Assembly: GCA_027186245.1 (NCBI GenBank)
Contig: CP114481.1
Span: 45,663,501-45,727,500, forward strand
DNA from: Coriaria nepalensis
Lineage: Eukaryota; Streptophyta; Magnoliopsida; Cucurbitales; Coriariaceae
DNA: 64,000 bases
Reading direction: 5' to 3'
The notes under the pieces were generated by a model. It was not told the DNA's origin. It was given only the letters and a program-made list of their open reading frames with translations, and made no database searches. A program made the translations under genes and the position numbers. Each line of letters opens with the position of its first letter. Position 1 is the first letter of the stretch. Positions 49,649 through 63,345 of this stretch are shown one piece after another.

Positions 49649-52021
49649 TTAATGACTTATTTCAAAGTAAGTCGAACGAATTCTATTTTTGCACTACAAA
49701 CACAAGTTTTGTGCATAACTTGCAAATGATCAATGCAAGGAATGTGTGCATTAGTTTAGCCTTAAAATCTTTTCAATGAGTCATTCGAGTCAATATCTTA
49801 TTTCAAAGCAAGTCGAACGAATTCTATTTTCGCACACCAAACACAAGTTCTGTGCATAACTTGCAAATGATGAATGCAAGGAAAGTGTGCATTCGTTTAA
49901 CCTTAAAATCATTCAAATGAGTCATTTCAAGTAAATAACTTATTCCAAAGCAATTTGAACGAATTCTATTTTTGCACTACAAACACAAGTTTTGTGCTTA
50001 CCTTGCAAATGATCAATGCAATGAAAGTGTTCATTTGGTTAACCTTAAAATCATTTCAATGAGTCATTTGAAGTCAATATCTTATTTCACAGCAAGTCGA
50101 ACGAATTCTATTTTCGCACTTCAAAAACAAGTTTTGTGCATAACTTGGAAATGATCAATGCAAGGAATGTGTGCATTAGTTTAACCTTAAAATCTTTTCA
50201 ATGAGTCATTTCAAGTCAATATCTTATTTCAAAGCAAGTCGAACGAATTCTATTTCCGCACTACAAACACAAGTTTTGTGCATAACTTGCAAATGATGAA
50301 TGCAAGGAAAGTGTGCATTCGTTTAACCTTAAAATCATTTGAATGAGTCATTTCAAGTCAATAACTTATTTCAAAGTAAGTCGAACGAATTCTATTTTTG
50401 CACTACAAACACAAGTTTTGTGCATAACTTGCAAGTGATCAATGCAAGGAATGTGTGCATTAGTTTAGCCTTAAAATCTTTTCAATGAGTCATTCGAGTC
50501 AATATCTTATTTCAAAGCAAGTCGAACGAATTCTATTTTCGCACACCAAACACAAGTTCTGTGCATAACTTGCAAATGATGAATGCAAGGAAAGTGTGCA
50601 TTCGTTTAACCTTAAAATCATTCAAATGAGTCATTTCAAGTAAATAACTTATTCCAAAGCAATTTGAACGAATTCTATTTTTGCACTACAAACACAAGTT
50701 TTGTGCATACCTTACAAATGATCAATGCAATGAAAGTGTTCATTTGTTTAACCTTAAAATCATTTCAATGAGTCCTTTGAAGTCAATATCTTATTTCGCA
50801 GCAAGTCGAACGAATTCTATTTTCGCACTTCAAAAACAAGTTTTGTGCACAACTTGGAAATGATCAATGCCAGGAATGTGAGCATTAGTTTAACCTTAAA
50901 ATCTTTTCAATGAGTCATTTCAAGTCAATATCTTATTTCAAAGCAAGTCGAATGAATTCTATTTTCGCACTCCAAACACAAGTTTTGTGCATAACTTGCA
51001 AATGATGAATGCAAGGAAAGTGTGCATTCGTTTAACCTTAAAATCATTTCAATGAGTCATTTCAAGTAAATAACTTATTCCAAAGCAATTCGAACGAATT
51101 CTATTTTTGCACTACAAACACAAGTTTTGTACATAACTTGCAAATGATCAATGCAATGAAAGTGTGCATTCGCTTAACCTTAAATTCATTTGAATGAGTC
51201 ATTTCAAGTCAATAACTTATTTCAAAGTAAGTCGAACGAATTCTATTTTTGCACTACAAACACAAGTTTTGTGCACACCTTGGAAATGATCAATGCAAGG
51301 AATGTGTGCATTAGTTTAACCTTAAAATCTTTTCAATGAGTCATTTCAAGTCAATATCTTATTTCAAAGCAAGTCGAACGAATTCTATTTTCGCACTCCA
51401 AACACAAGTTTTGTGCATAACTTGCAAATGATGAATGCAAGGAAAGTGTGCATTCGTTTAACCTTAAAATCATTTGAATGAGTCATTTCAAGTCAATAAC
51501 TTATTTCAAAGTAAGTCGAACGTATTCTATTTTTGCACTACAAACACAAGTTTTGTGCATAACTTGCAAATGATCAATGCAAGGAATGTGTGCATTAGTT
51601 TAGCCTTAAAATCTTTTCAATGAGTCATTCGAGTCAATATCTTATTTCAAAGCAAGTCGAACGAATTCTATTTTCGCACACCAAACACAAGTTCTGTGCA
51701 TAACTTGCAAATGATGAATGCAAGGAAAGTGTGCATTCGTTTAACCTTAAAATCATTCAAATGAGTCATTTCAAGTAAATAACTTATTCCGAAGCAATTT
51801 GAACGAATTCTATTTTTGCACTACAAACACAATTTTTGTGCATAACGTGCAGATGATCAATGCAATGAAAGTGTGCACTTGTTTAACCTTAAAATCATTT
51901 CAACGAGTCATTCCAAGTCAATATCTTATTTCGAAGCAAGTCGAACGAATTCTATTTTCGCACGTCAAACACAAGATTTGTGCATAACTTGGAAATGATC
52001 AATGCAAGGAATGTGTGCATT
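48785..52021 (-). repeat. Long duplication, copy 1 (4646-bp offset)
   Basis: 48785-50701 matches 53431-55347 at exactly 4646 bp; 51269-52021 then matches 55347-56099 at 4078 bp. The drop of 568 bp is four whole monomers. Inside this copy is a smaller 5-mer step: TTTAGCCTTAAAATC at 49755 and 50464 (709 bp) and again at 51599 (1135 bp, 8-mer). Marker variants are GTGCTTACCTTGC (49994, 54640) and CACACCAAACACAAGTTCTG. Confidence 0.88.
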
Positions 52022-53430
52022 ACTTTAACCTTAAAATCATTTCAGTGAGTCATTTCAAGTCAATATCTTATTTCGAAGCAAGTCGAACGAATTCTATTTT
52101 CGCACGTCAAACACAAGTTTTGTGCATAACTTGGAAATGATCAATGCAAGGAATGTGTGCATTACTTTAACCTTAAAATCATTTCAATGAGTCATTTCAA
52201 GTCAATATCTTATTTCGAAGCAAGTCGAACGAATTCTATTTTTGCACTTCAAACAAAAGTTTTGTGCCTAAGTTGGAAATGATCAAAGCCAGGAATGTGT
52301 GCATTAGTTTAACCTTAAAATCATTTCAATGAGTCATTTCAAGTCAATATCTTATTTCAAAGCAAGTCGAACGAATTCTATTTTCGCACACCAAACACAA
52401 GTTCTGTGCATAACTTGCAAATGATGAATGCAAGGAAAGTGTGCATTCGTTTAACCTTAAAATCTTCAAAGGAGTCATTTCAAGTAAATAACTTATTCCA
52501 AAGCAATTTGAACGAATTCTATTTTTGCACTACAAACACAAGTTTTGTGCAAACCTTGCAAATGATCAATGCAATGAAACTGTTCATTTGTTTAACCTTA
52601 AAATCATATGAATGAGTCATTTCAAGTCAATATCTTATTTCGAAGCAAGTTGAAAGAATTCTATTTTTGCACTTCAAACAGAACTTTTGTGCATAACTTG
52701 GAAATGATCAATGCAAGGAATGTGTGCATTCGTCTAACTTTAAAATCATTTCAATGAGTCATTTCAAGTCAATATCTTATTTCAAAGCAAATCGAACGAA
52801 TTCTATTTTCGCACACCAAACACAAGTTCTGTGCATTCGTCTAACCTTAAAATCATTTCAATGAGTCATTTCAAGTCAATATCTTATTTCGAAGCAAGTT
52901 GAAAGAATTCTATTTTTGCACTTCAAACAGAACTTTTGTGCATAACTTGGAAATGATCAATGTAAGGAAAGTGTGCATTCGTCTAACTTTAAAATCATTT
53001 CAATGAGTCATTTCAAGTCAATATCTTATTTCAAAGCAAGTCGAACGAATTCTATTCTCGCACTTCAAACCGAAGTTTTGTGCATAACATGCAAATGATC
53101 AATGCAAGAAAAGTGTGTATTCGTTTAACCTTAAAATCATTTGAATGAGTCATTTCAAGTCAATAACTTATTTCAAAGTAAGTTGAACGAATTCTATTTT
53201 TGCACTACAAACACAAGTTTTGTGCACAACTTGGAAATGATCAATGTAGGGAATGTGTGCATTAGTTTAACCTTAAAATCTTTTCAATGAGTCATTTCAA
53301 GTCAATATCTTATTTCAAAGCAAGTCGAACGAATTCTATTTTCGCACTCCAAACACAAGTTTTGTGCATAACTTGCAAATGATGAATGCAAGGAAAGTGT
53401 GCATTCGTTTAACCTTAAAATCATTTCAAT
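52022..53430 (-). repeat. Mixed monomers with local 1-mer and 2-mer copies
   Basis: A monomer with CGCACGTCAAACACAAG and ATTACTTTAACC is repeated after 142 bp (52021 and 52163). A two-monomer step with GAAGCAAGTTGAAAGAATTC recurs at 52642 and 52891, 249 bp apart, which is 284 minus the 35-bp deletion described separately. The rest is ordinary. Confidence 0.82.
52824..52842 (-). other. 35-bp deletion at a TGTGCAT direct repeat
   Basis: The usual text runs CTGTGCATAACTTGC, then on to AAAGTGTGCATTCG. Here it reads CAAGTTCTGTGCATTCGTC, fusing the two TGTGCAT occurrences. The loss is 35 bp, which agrees with the 249-bp spacing of the flanking duplicated monomers. It is a clean microhomology-type deletion and gives a monomer of about 107 bp. 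Confidence 0.9.
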
Positions 53431-56099
53431 GTGTCATTTCAAATAAATAACTTATTCCAAAGCAATTCGAACGAATTCTATTTTTGCACTACAAACACAA
53501 GTTTTCTGCATAACTTGCAAAAGATCAATGCAATGAAAGTGTGCATTCGTTTAACCTTAAAATCATTTCATTGAGTCATTTCAAGTCAATATCTTATTTC
53601 GAAGCAAGTCGAACGAATTCTATTTTCGCACTTCAAACACAAGTTTTGTGCATAACTTGGAAATGATCAATGCCAGGAATGTGTGCATTAGTTTAACCTT
53701 AAAATCATTTCAATGAGTCATTTCATGTCAATATCTTATTTCAAAGCAAGTCGAATGAATTCTATTTTTGCACTCCAAACACAAGTTTTGTGCATAACTT
53801 GCAAATGATGAATGCAAGGAAAGTGTGCATTCGTTTAACCTTAAAATCATTTCAATGAGTCATTTCAAGTAAATAACTTATTCCAAAGCAAATCGAACGA
53901 ATTCTATTTTTGCACTACAAACACAAGTTTTGTACATAACTTGCAAATGATCAATGCAATGAAAGTGTGCATTCGTTTAACCTTAAAATCATTTGAATGA
54001 GTCATTTCAAGTCAATAACTTATTTCAAAGTAAGTCGAACGAATTCTATTTTTGCACTACAAACACAAGTTTTGTGCACAACTTGGAAATGATCAATGCA
54101 AGGAATGTGTGCATTAGTTTAACCTTAAATCTTTTCAATGAGTCATTTCAAGTCAATATCTTATTTCAAAGCAAGTCGAACGAATTCTATTTTCGCACTC
54201 CAAACACAAGTTTTGTGCATAACTTGCAAATGATGAATGCAAGGAAAGTGTGCATTCGTTTAACCTTAAAATCATTTGAATGAGTCATTTCAAGTTAATG
54301 ACTTATTTCAAAGTAAGTCGAACGAATTCTATTTTTGCACTACAAACACAAGTTTTGTGCATCACTTGCAAATGATCAATGCAAGGAATGTGTGCATTAG
54401 TTTAGCCTTAAAATCTTTTCAATGAGTCATTCGAGTCAATATCTTATTTCAAAGCAAGTCGAACGAATTCTATTTTCGCACACCAAACACAAGTTCTGTG
54501 CATAACTTGCAAATGATGAATGCAAGGAAAGTGTGCATTCGTTTAACCTTAAAATCATTCAAATGAGTCATTTCAAGTAAATAACTTATTCCAAAGCAAT
54601 TTGAACGAATTCTATTTTTGCACTACAAACACAAGTTTTGTGCTTACCTTGCAAATGATTAATGCAATGAAAGTGTTCATTTGGTTAACCTTAAAATCAT
54701 TTCAATGAGTCATTTGAAGTCAATATCTTATTTCACAGCAAGTCGAACGAATTCTATTTTCGCACTTCAAAAACAAGTTTTGTGCATAACTTGGAAATGA
54801 TCAATGCAAGGAATGTGTGCATTAGTTTAACCTTAAAATCTTTTCAATGAGTCATTTCAAGTCAATATCTTATTTCAAAGCAAGTCGAACGAATTCTATT
54901 TCCGCACTACAAACACAAGTTTTGTGCATAACTTGCAAATGATGAATGCAAGGAAAGTGTGCATTTGTTTAACCTTAAAATCATTTGAATGAGTCATTTC
55001 AAGTCAATAACTTATTTCAAAGTAAGTCGAACGAATTCTATTTTTGCACTACAAACACAAGTTTTGTGCATAACTTGCAAGTGATCAATGCAAGGAATGT
55101 GTGCATTAGTTTAGCCTTAAAATCTTTTCAATGAGTCATTCGAGTCAATATCTTATTTCAAAGCAAGTCGAACGAATTCTATTTTCGCACACCAAACACA
55201 AGTTCTGTGCATAACTTGCAAATGATGAATGCAAGGAAAGTGTGCATTCGTTTAACCTTAAAATCATTCAAATGAGTCATTTCAAGTAAATAACTTATTC
55301 CAAAGCAATTTGAACGAATTCTATTTTTGCACTACAAACACAAGTTTTGTGCACACCTTGGAAATGATCAATGCAAGGAATGTGTGCATTAGTTTAACCT
55401 TAAAATCTTTTCAATGAGTCATTTCAAGTCAATATCTTATTTCAAAGCAAGTCGAACGAATTCTATTTTCGCACTCCAAACACAAGTTTTGTGCATAACT
55501 TGCAAATGATGAATGCAAGGAAAGTGTGCATTCGTTTAACCTTAAAATCATTTGAATGATTCATTTCAAGTCAATAACTTATTTCAAAGTAAGTCGAACG
55601 TATTCTATTTTTGCACTACAAACACAAGTTTTGTGCATAACTTGCAAATGATCAATGCAAGGAATGTGTGCTTTAGTTTAGCCTTAAAATCTTTTCAATG
55701 AGTCATTCGAGTCAATATCTTATTTCAAAGCAAGTCGAACGAATTCTATTTTCGCACACCAAACACAAGTTCTGTGCATAACTTGCAAATGATGAATGCA
55801 AGGAAAGTGTGCATTCGTTTAACCTTAAAATCATTCAAATGAGTCATTTCAAGTAAATAACTTATTCCGAAGCAATTTGAACGAATTCTATTTTTGCACT
55901 ACAAACACAATTTTTGTGCATAACGTGCAGATGATCAATGCAATGAAAGTGTTCATTTGGTTAACCTTAAAATCATTTCAACGAGTCATTCCAAGTCAAT
56001 ATCTTATTTCGCAGCAAGTCGAACGAATTCTATTTTCGCACGTCAAAAACAAGATTTGTGCATAACTTGGAAATGATCAATGCAAGGAATGTGTGCATT
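53431..56099 (-). repeat. Long duplication, copy 2, lacking four monomers
   Basis: Counterpart of 48785-52021. The join is inside GTTTTGTGCACACCTTGG near 55349, where sequence equivalent to 50700 passes directly to sequence equivalent to 51270. The frame of monomers is preserved, so exactly 4 x 142 bp is absent (or present only in copy 1). Confidence 0.87.
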
Positions 56100-57425
56100 C
56101 GTCTAACTTTAAAATCATTTCAATGAGTCATTTCAAGTCAATATCTTATTTCGAAGCAAGTTGAAAGAATTCTATTTTTGCACTACAAACACAAGTTTTG
56201 TGCATAACATGGAAATGATCAATGCAATGAAAGTGTGCATTCGTCTAACTTTAAAATCATTTCAATCAGTCATTTCAAGTCAATATCTTATTTCCAAGCA
56301 AGTCGAACGAATTCTATTTTCGCACTTCAAACACAAATTTTGTGCATAACTTGCAAATGATCAATGCAAGGAAAGTGTCCAGTAGTTTAACCTTAAAATC
56401 ATTACAATCAATCATTTCAAGTCAATATCTTATTTCAAAGCAAGTCGAACGAATTCTATTTTCCCACTTCAAACAAAAGTTTTGTGCATAACTTGCAAAT
56501 GATCAGTGCAAGGAAAGAGTGCATTCGTTTAACCTTAAAATCATTTCAATGGGTCACTTCAAGTCAATAACTTATTTAAAGCAAGTCGAACGAATTGTAT
56601 TTTCGCACTCCAAACACAAGTTTTCTGCATAACTTGGAAATGATCAATGCCAGGAATGTGTCCAGTAGTTTAACCTTAAAATCATTCCAATCAGTCATTT
56701 CAAGTCATTATCTTATTTGAAAGCAAGTCGAACGAATTCTATTTTCACACTTCGAACACAAGTTTTGTGCATAACTTGCAAATGATCAATTCAAGGAAAG
56801 TGTGCATTCGTTTAACCTTAAAATCATTTCAATCAGTCATTCCAAGTAAATATCTTATTTCCAAGCAAGTCGAACGAATTCTATTTTCGCACTTCAAACA
56901 CAAATTTTGTGCATAACTTGGAAATGATCAATGCCAGGAATGTGTGCATTAGTTTAACCTTAAAATCATTTCATGAGTCATTTGAAGTCAATATCTTATT
57001 TCAAAGCAATTCGAACGAATTCTATTTTGGCACTTCAAACAGAACTTTTGTGCATAACTTGCAAATGATCAATGCAAGGAAAGTGTGCATTCGTTTAACC
57101 TTAAAATCATTTTAATGAGTCATTTCAAGTCAATATCTTATTTGAAAGCAAGTCGAACCAATTTTATTTTCGCACTTCAAACACAAGTTTTGTGCATAAC
57201 TTGCAAATGATCAATGCAAGGAAAGTGTACATTCGTTTAACCTTAAAATCATTTCAATGAGTCATTTCAAGTCAATATCTTATTTCGAAGCAAGTCGAAC
57301 GAATTCTATTTTCGCACTTCAAACACAAGTTTTGTGCATAACTTGCAAATGATCAATGCAAGGAAAGTGTGCATTCGTTTAACCCTAAAATCATTTCAAT
57401 CAGTCATTTCAAGTCAATATCTTAT
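56100..57425 (-). repeat. Monomers repeated near the window end
   Basis: The part from about 56.6 kb to 57.44 kb aligns with about 63.17-63.98 kb at an offset of 6529 (46 x 142 minus 3). TTTGAAAGCAAGTCGAACC is at 57141 and 63670. Other shared variants are GTGTCCAGTAGTTTAACC, CATTCCAAGTAAATATC and CATTTCATGAGTC. It begins with GAAGCAAGTTGAAAG monomers like those at 52.6 kb. Confidence 0.82.
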
Positions 57426-60222
57426 TTCAAAGCAAGTCGAACGAATTCTATTTTTGCACTACAAACACAATTTTTGTGCATAACTTGCAAATGATCAATG
57501 CAATGAAAGTGTGCATTCGTTTAACCTTAAAATCATTTCAATCAGTCATTTCAAGTCAATATCTTATTTCAAAGCAAGTCGAACGAATTCTATTTTGGCA
57601 CTCCAAACACAAGTTTTGTGCATAACTTGCAAATGATCAGTGCAAGGAAAGTGTGCATTTGTTTAACCTTAAAATCATTTCAATGAGTCATTCCATGTCA
57701 ATATCATATTTCAAAGCAAGTCGAACGAATTCTATTTTGGCACTCCAAACACAAGTTTTGTGCATAACTTGCAAATGATCAGTGCAAAGAAAGTGTGCAT
57801 TCGTTTAACCTTAAAATCATTTCAATGAGTCATTTCAAGTCAATATCTTATTTCGAAGCAAGTCGAACGAATTCTATTTTCGCACTTCAAACACAAGTTT
57901 TGTGCATAACTTGGAAATGATCAATGCAAGGAAAGGGTGCATTCGTTTAACCTTAAAATCATTTGAATGAGTCATTTCAAGTCAATAACTTATTTCAAAG
58001 CAAATCGAACGAATTCTATTTTTGCACTACAAACACAATTTTTGTGCATAACTTGCAAATGATCAATGCAATGAAAGTGTGCATTCGTTTAACCTTAAAA
58101 TCAATTCAATGAGTCATTTCAAGTCAATATCTTATTTCGAAGCAAGTCGAACGAATTCTATTTTCGCACTTCAAACAAAAGTTTTGTGCATAACTTGCAA
58201 ATGATCAATGCAAGGAATGTGTGCATTAGTTTAACCTTAAAATCATTTCAATGAGTCACTTCAAGTCAATAACTTATTTCAAAGCAAGTCGAACGAATTC
58301 TATTTTCGCACTCTAAACACAAACTTTCTGCATAACTTGGAAATGATCAATGCCAGGAATGTGTCCAGTAGTTTAACCTTAAAATCATTCCAATCAGTCA
58401 TTTCAAGTCATTATCTTATTTGAAAGCAAGTCGAACGAATTCTATTTTCGCACTTCGAACACAAGTTTTGTGCATAACTTGCAAATGATCAATGCAAGGA
58501 AAGTGTGCATTCGTTTAACATTAAAATCATTTCAACGAGTCATTTCAAGTCAATAACTTATTTAAAAGCAAGTCGAACGAATTCTATTTTCGCACTCCAA
58601 ACACAAGTTTTCAGCATAACTTGGAAATGATCAATGCCAGGAATGTGTCCAATAGTTTAACCTTAAAATCATTTCAATGAGTCATTTCAATTCAATATCT
58701 TATTTCGAAGCAAGTCGAACGAATTCTATTTTCGCACTTCAAACACAAGTTTTGTGCATAACTTGGAAATGATCAAAGCCAGGAATGTGTGCATTAATTT
58801 AACCTTAAAATCATTTCAATGAGTCATTTCAAGTCAATATCTTATTTCAAAGCAAGTCGAACGAATTCTATTTTGGCACTTCAAACAGAACTTTTGTGCA
58901 TAGCTTGTGAATAATCAATGCAAGGAAAGTTTGCATTCGTTTAACCTTAAAATCATTTCAATGAGTCATTCCATGTCAATATCATATTTCAAAGCAAGTC
59001 GAACGAATTCTATTTTGGCACTCCAAACACAAGTTTTGTGCATAACTTGCAAATGATCAGTGCAAGGAAAGTGTGCATTCGTTTAACCTTAAAATCATTA
59101 CAATCAGTCATTTCAAGTCAATATCTTATTTCAAAGCAAGTCGAACGAATTCTATTTTCCCACTTCAAACAAAAGTTTTGTGCATAACTTGCAAATGATC
59201 AGTGCAAGGAAAGAGTGCATTCGTTTAACCTTAAAATCATTTGAATGAGTCATTTCAAGTCAATAACTTATTTCAAAGCAAATCGAACGAATTCTATTTT
59301 TGCACTACAAACACAATTTTTGTGCATAACTTGCAAATGATCAATGCAATGAAAGTGTGCATTCGTTTAACGTTAAAATCATTTTAATGAGTCATTCCAA
59401 GTCAATATCTTATTTCGAAGCAAGTCGAACGAATTCTATTTTCGCACTCCAATCACAAGTTTTCTGCATAACTTGGAAATGATCAATGCTAGGAATGTGT
59501 GCATTAGTTTAACCTTAAAATCATTTCAATGAGTCATTTCATGTCAATATCTTATTTCGAAGCAAGTCGAACGAATTCTATTTTCGCACACCAAACACAA
59601 GTTCTGTGCATAACTTGCAAATGATGAATGCAAGGAAAGTGTGCATTCGTTTAACCTTAAAATCATTCAAATGAGTCATTTCAAGTAAATAACTTATTCC
59701 AAAGCAATTTGAACGAATTCTATTTTTGCACTACAAACACAAGTTTTGTGCATACCTTACAAATGATCAATGCAATGAAAGTGTTCATTTGTTTAACCTT
59801 AAAATCATTTCAATGAGTCATTTGAAGTCAATATCTTATTTCGCAGCAAGTCGAACGAATTCTATTTTCGCACTTCAAACAAAAGTTTTGTGCAGAACTT
59901 GCAAATGATCAATGTAAGGAATGTGTGCATTAGTTTAACCTTAAAATCATTTCAATGAGTCACTTCAAGTCAATAACTTATTCAAAGCAAGTCGAACGAA
60001 TTGTATTTTCGCACTCCAAACACAAGTTTTCTGCATAACTTGGAAATGATCAATGCCAGGAATGTGTCCAGTAGTTTAACCTTAAAATCATTCCAATCAG
60101 TCATTTCAAGTCATTATCTTATTTGAAAGCAAGTCGAACGAATTCTATTTTCGCACTTCGAACACAAGTTTTGTGCATAACTTGCAAATGATCAATGCAA
60201 GAAAAGTGTGCATTCGTTTAAC
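57426..60222 (-). repeat. 22-mer HOR (3123 bp), copy 1
   Basis: CTCTAAACACAAACTTTC at 58311 recurs at 61434 and AATGTGTCCAGTAG at 60061 recurs at 63184; both are 3123 bp, 22 x 142 minus 1. Shared rarities include GTTTTCAGCATAAC, TAGCTTGTGAATAATC, CCATGTCAATATCATATTTC and GCAGAACTTGC. The copies look almost identical by eye over 2.8 kb. Confidence 0.92.
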
Positions 60223-60548
60223 GTTAAAATCATTTTAATGAGTCATTCTAAGTCAATATCTTATTTCGAAGCAAGTCGAACGAATTCTATTTTCGCACTC
60301 CAATCACAAGTTTTCTGCATAACATGGAAATGATCAATGCTAGGAATGTGTGCATTAGTTTAACCTTAAAATCATTTCAATGAGTCATTTCATGTCAATA
60401 TCTTATTTCGAAGCAAGTCGAACGAATTCTATTTTCGCACTTCAAACACAAGTTTTGTGCATAACTTGCAAATGATCAATGCAATGAAAGTGTGCATTCG
60501 TTTAACCTTAAAATCATTTGAATGAGTCATTTCAAGTCAATAACATAT
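60223..60548 (-). repeat. Spacer monomers between 22-mer copies
   Basis: About 2.3 monomers, with CATTCTAAGTCAATATC, ATAACATGGAAATG and CAATAACATATTTC. They resemble 59365-59540, so the spacer is itself a partial repeat. Confidence 0.78.
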
Positions 60549-63345
60549 TTCAAAGCAAGTCGAACGAATTCTATTTTTGCACTACAAACACAATTTTTGT
60601 GCATAACTTGCAAATGATCAATGCAATGAAAGTGTGCATTCGTTTAACCTTAAAATCATTTCAATCAGTCATTTCAAGTCAATATCTTATTTCAAAGCAA
60701 GTCGAACGAATTCTATTTTGGCACTCCAAACACAAGTTTTGTGCATAACTTGCAAATGATCAGTGCAAGGAAAGTGTGCATTTGTTTAACCTTAAAATCA
60801 TTTCAATGAGTCATTCCATGTCAATATCATATTTCAAAGCAAGTCGAACGAATTCTATTTTGGCACTCCAAACACAAGTTTTGTGCATAACTTGCAAATG
60901 ATCAGTGCAAAGAAAGTGTGCATTCGTTTAACCTTAAAATCATTTCAATGAGTCATTTCAAGTCAATATCTTATTTCGAAGCAAGTCGAACGAATTCTAT
61001 TTTCGCACTTCAAACACAAGTTTTGTGCATAACTTGGAAATGATCAATGCAAGGAAAGGGTGCATTCGTTTAACCTTAAAATCATTTGAATGAGTCATTT
61101 CAAGTCAATAACTTATTTCAAAGCAAATCGAACGAATTCTATTTTTGCACTACAAACACAATTTTTGTGCATAACTTGCAAATGATCAATGCAATGAAAG
61201 TGTGCATTCGTTTAACCTTAAAATCAATTCAATGAGTCATTTCAAGTCAATATCTTATTTCGAAGCAAGTCGAACGAATTCTATTTTCGCACTTCAAACA
61301 AAAGTTTTGTGCATAACTTGCAAATGATCAATGCAAGGAATGTGTGCATTAGTTTAACCTTAAAATCATTTCAATGAGTCACTTCAAGTCAATAACTTAT
61401 TTCAAAGCAAGTCGAACGAATTCTATTTTCGCACTCTAAACACAAACTTTCTGCATAACTTGGAAATGATCAATGCCAGGAATGTGTCCAGTAGTTTAAC
61501 CTTAAAATCATTCCAATCAGTCATTTCAAGTCATTATCTTATTTGAAAGCAAGTCGAACGAATTCTATTTTCGCACTTCGAACACAAGTTTTGTGCATAA
61601 CTTGCAAATGATCAATGCAAGGAAAGTGTGCATTCGTTTAACATTAAAATCATTTCAACGAGTCATTTCAAGTCAATAACTTATTTAAAAGCAAGTCGAA
61701 CGAATTCTATTTTCGCACTCCAAACACAAGTTTTCAGCATAACTTGGAAATGATCAATGCCAGGAATGTGTCCAATAGTTTAACCTTAAAATCATTTCAA
61801 TGAGTCATTTCAATTCAATATCTTATTTCGAAGCAAGTCGAACGAATTCTATTTTCGCACTTCAAACACAAGTTTTGTGCATAACTTGGAAATGATCAAA
61901 GCCAGGAATGTGTGCATTAATTTAACCTTAAAATCATTTCAATGAGTCATTTCAAGTCAATATCTTATTTCAAAGCAAGTCGAACGAATTCTATTTTGGC
62001 ACTTCAAACAGAACTTTTGTGCATAGCTTGTGAATAATCAATGCAAGGAAAGTTTGCATTCGTTTAACCTTAAAATCATTTCAATGAGTCATTCCATGTC
62101 AATATCATATTTCAAAGCAAGTCGAACGAATTCTATTTTGGCACTCCAAACACAAGTTTTGTGCATAACTTGCAAATGATCAGTGCAAGGAAAGTGTGCA
62201 TTCGTTTAACCTTAAAATCATTACAATCAGTCATTTCAAGTCAATATCTTATTTCAAAGCAAGTCGAACGAATTCTATTTTCCCACTTCAAACAAAAGTT
62301 TTGTGCATAACTTGCAAATGATCAGTGCAAGGAAAGAGTGCATTCGTTTAACCTTAAAATCATTTGAATGAGTCATTTCAAGTCAATAACTTATTTCAAA
62401 GCAAATCGAACGAATTCTATTTTTGCACTACAAACACAATTTTTGTGCATAACTTGCAAATGATCAATGCAATGAAAGTGTGCATTCGTTTAACGTTAAA
62501 ATCATTTTAATGAGTCATTCCAAGTCAATATCTTATTTCGAAGCAAGTCGAACGAATTCTATTTTCGCACTCCAATCACAAGTTTTCTGCATAACTTGGA
62601 AATGATCAATGCTAGGAATGTGTGCATTAGTTTAACCTTAAAATCATTTCAATGAGTCATTTCATGTCAATATCTTATTTCGAAGCAAGTCGAACGAATT
62701 CTATTTTCGCACACCAAACACAAGTTCTGTGCATAACTTGCAAATGATGAATGCAAGGAAAGTGTGCATTCGTTTAACCTTAAAATCATTCAAATGAGTC
62801 ATTTCAAGTAAATAACTTATTCCAAAGCAATTTGAACGAATTCTATTTTTGCACTACAAACACAAGTTTTGTGCATACCTTACAAATGATCAATGCAATG
62901 AAAGTGTTCATTTGTTTAACCTTAAAATCATTTCAATGAGTCATTTGAAGTCAATATCTTATTTCGCAGCAAGTCGAACGAATTCTATTTTCGCACTTCA
63001 AACAAAAGTTTTGTGCAGAACTTGCAAATGATCAATGTAAGGAATGTGTGCATTAGTTTAACCTTAAAATCATTTCAATGAGTCACTTCAAGTCAATAAC
63101 TTATTCAAAGCAAGTCGAACGAATTGTATTTTCGCACTCCAAACACAAGTTTTCTGCATAACTTGGAAATGATCAATGCCAGGAATGTGTCCAGTAGTTT
63201 AACCTTAAAATCATTCCAATCAGTCATTTCAAGTCATTATCTTATTTGAAAGCAAGTCGAACGAATTCTATTTTCGCACTTCGAACACAAGTTTTGTGCA
63301 TAACTTGCAAATGATCAATGCAAGAAAAGTGTGCATTCGTTTAAC
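60549..63345 (-). repeat. 22-mer HOR (3123 bp), copy 2
   Basis: Second copy of 57426-60222, leaving the alignment after GTGTGCATTCGTTTAAC where copy 1 reads GTTAAAATCATTTTAATG and copy 2 reads CTTAAAATCATTTCAATC. Confidence 0.92.
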
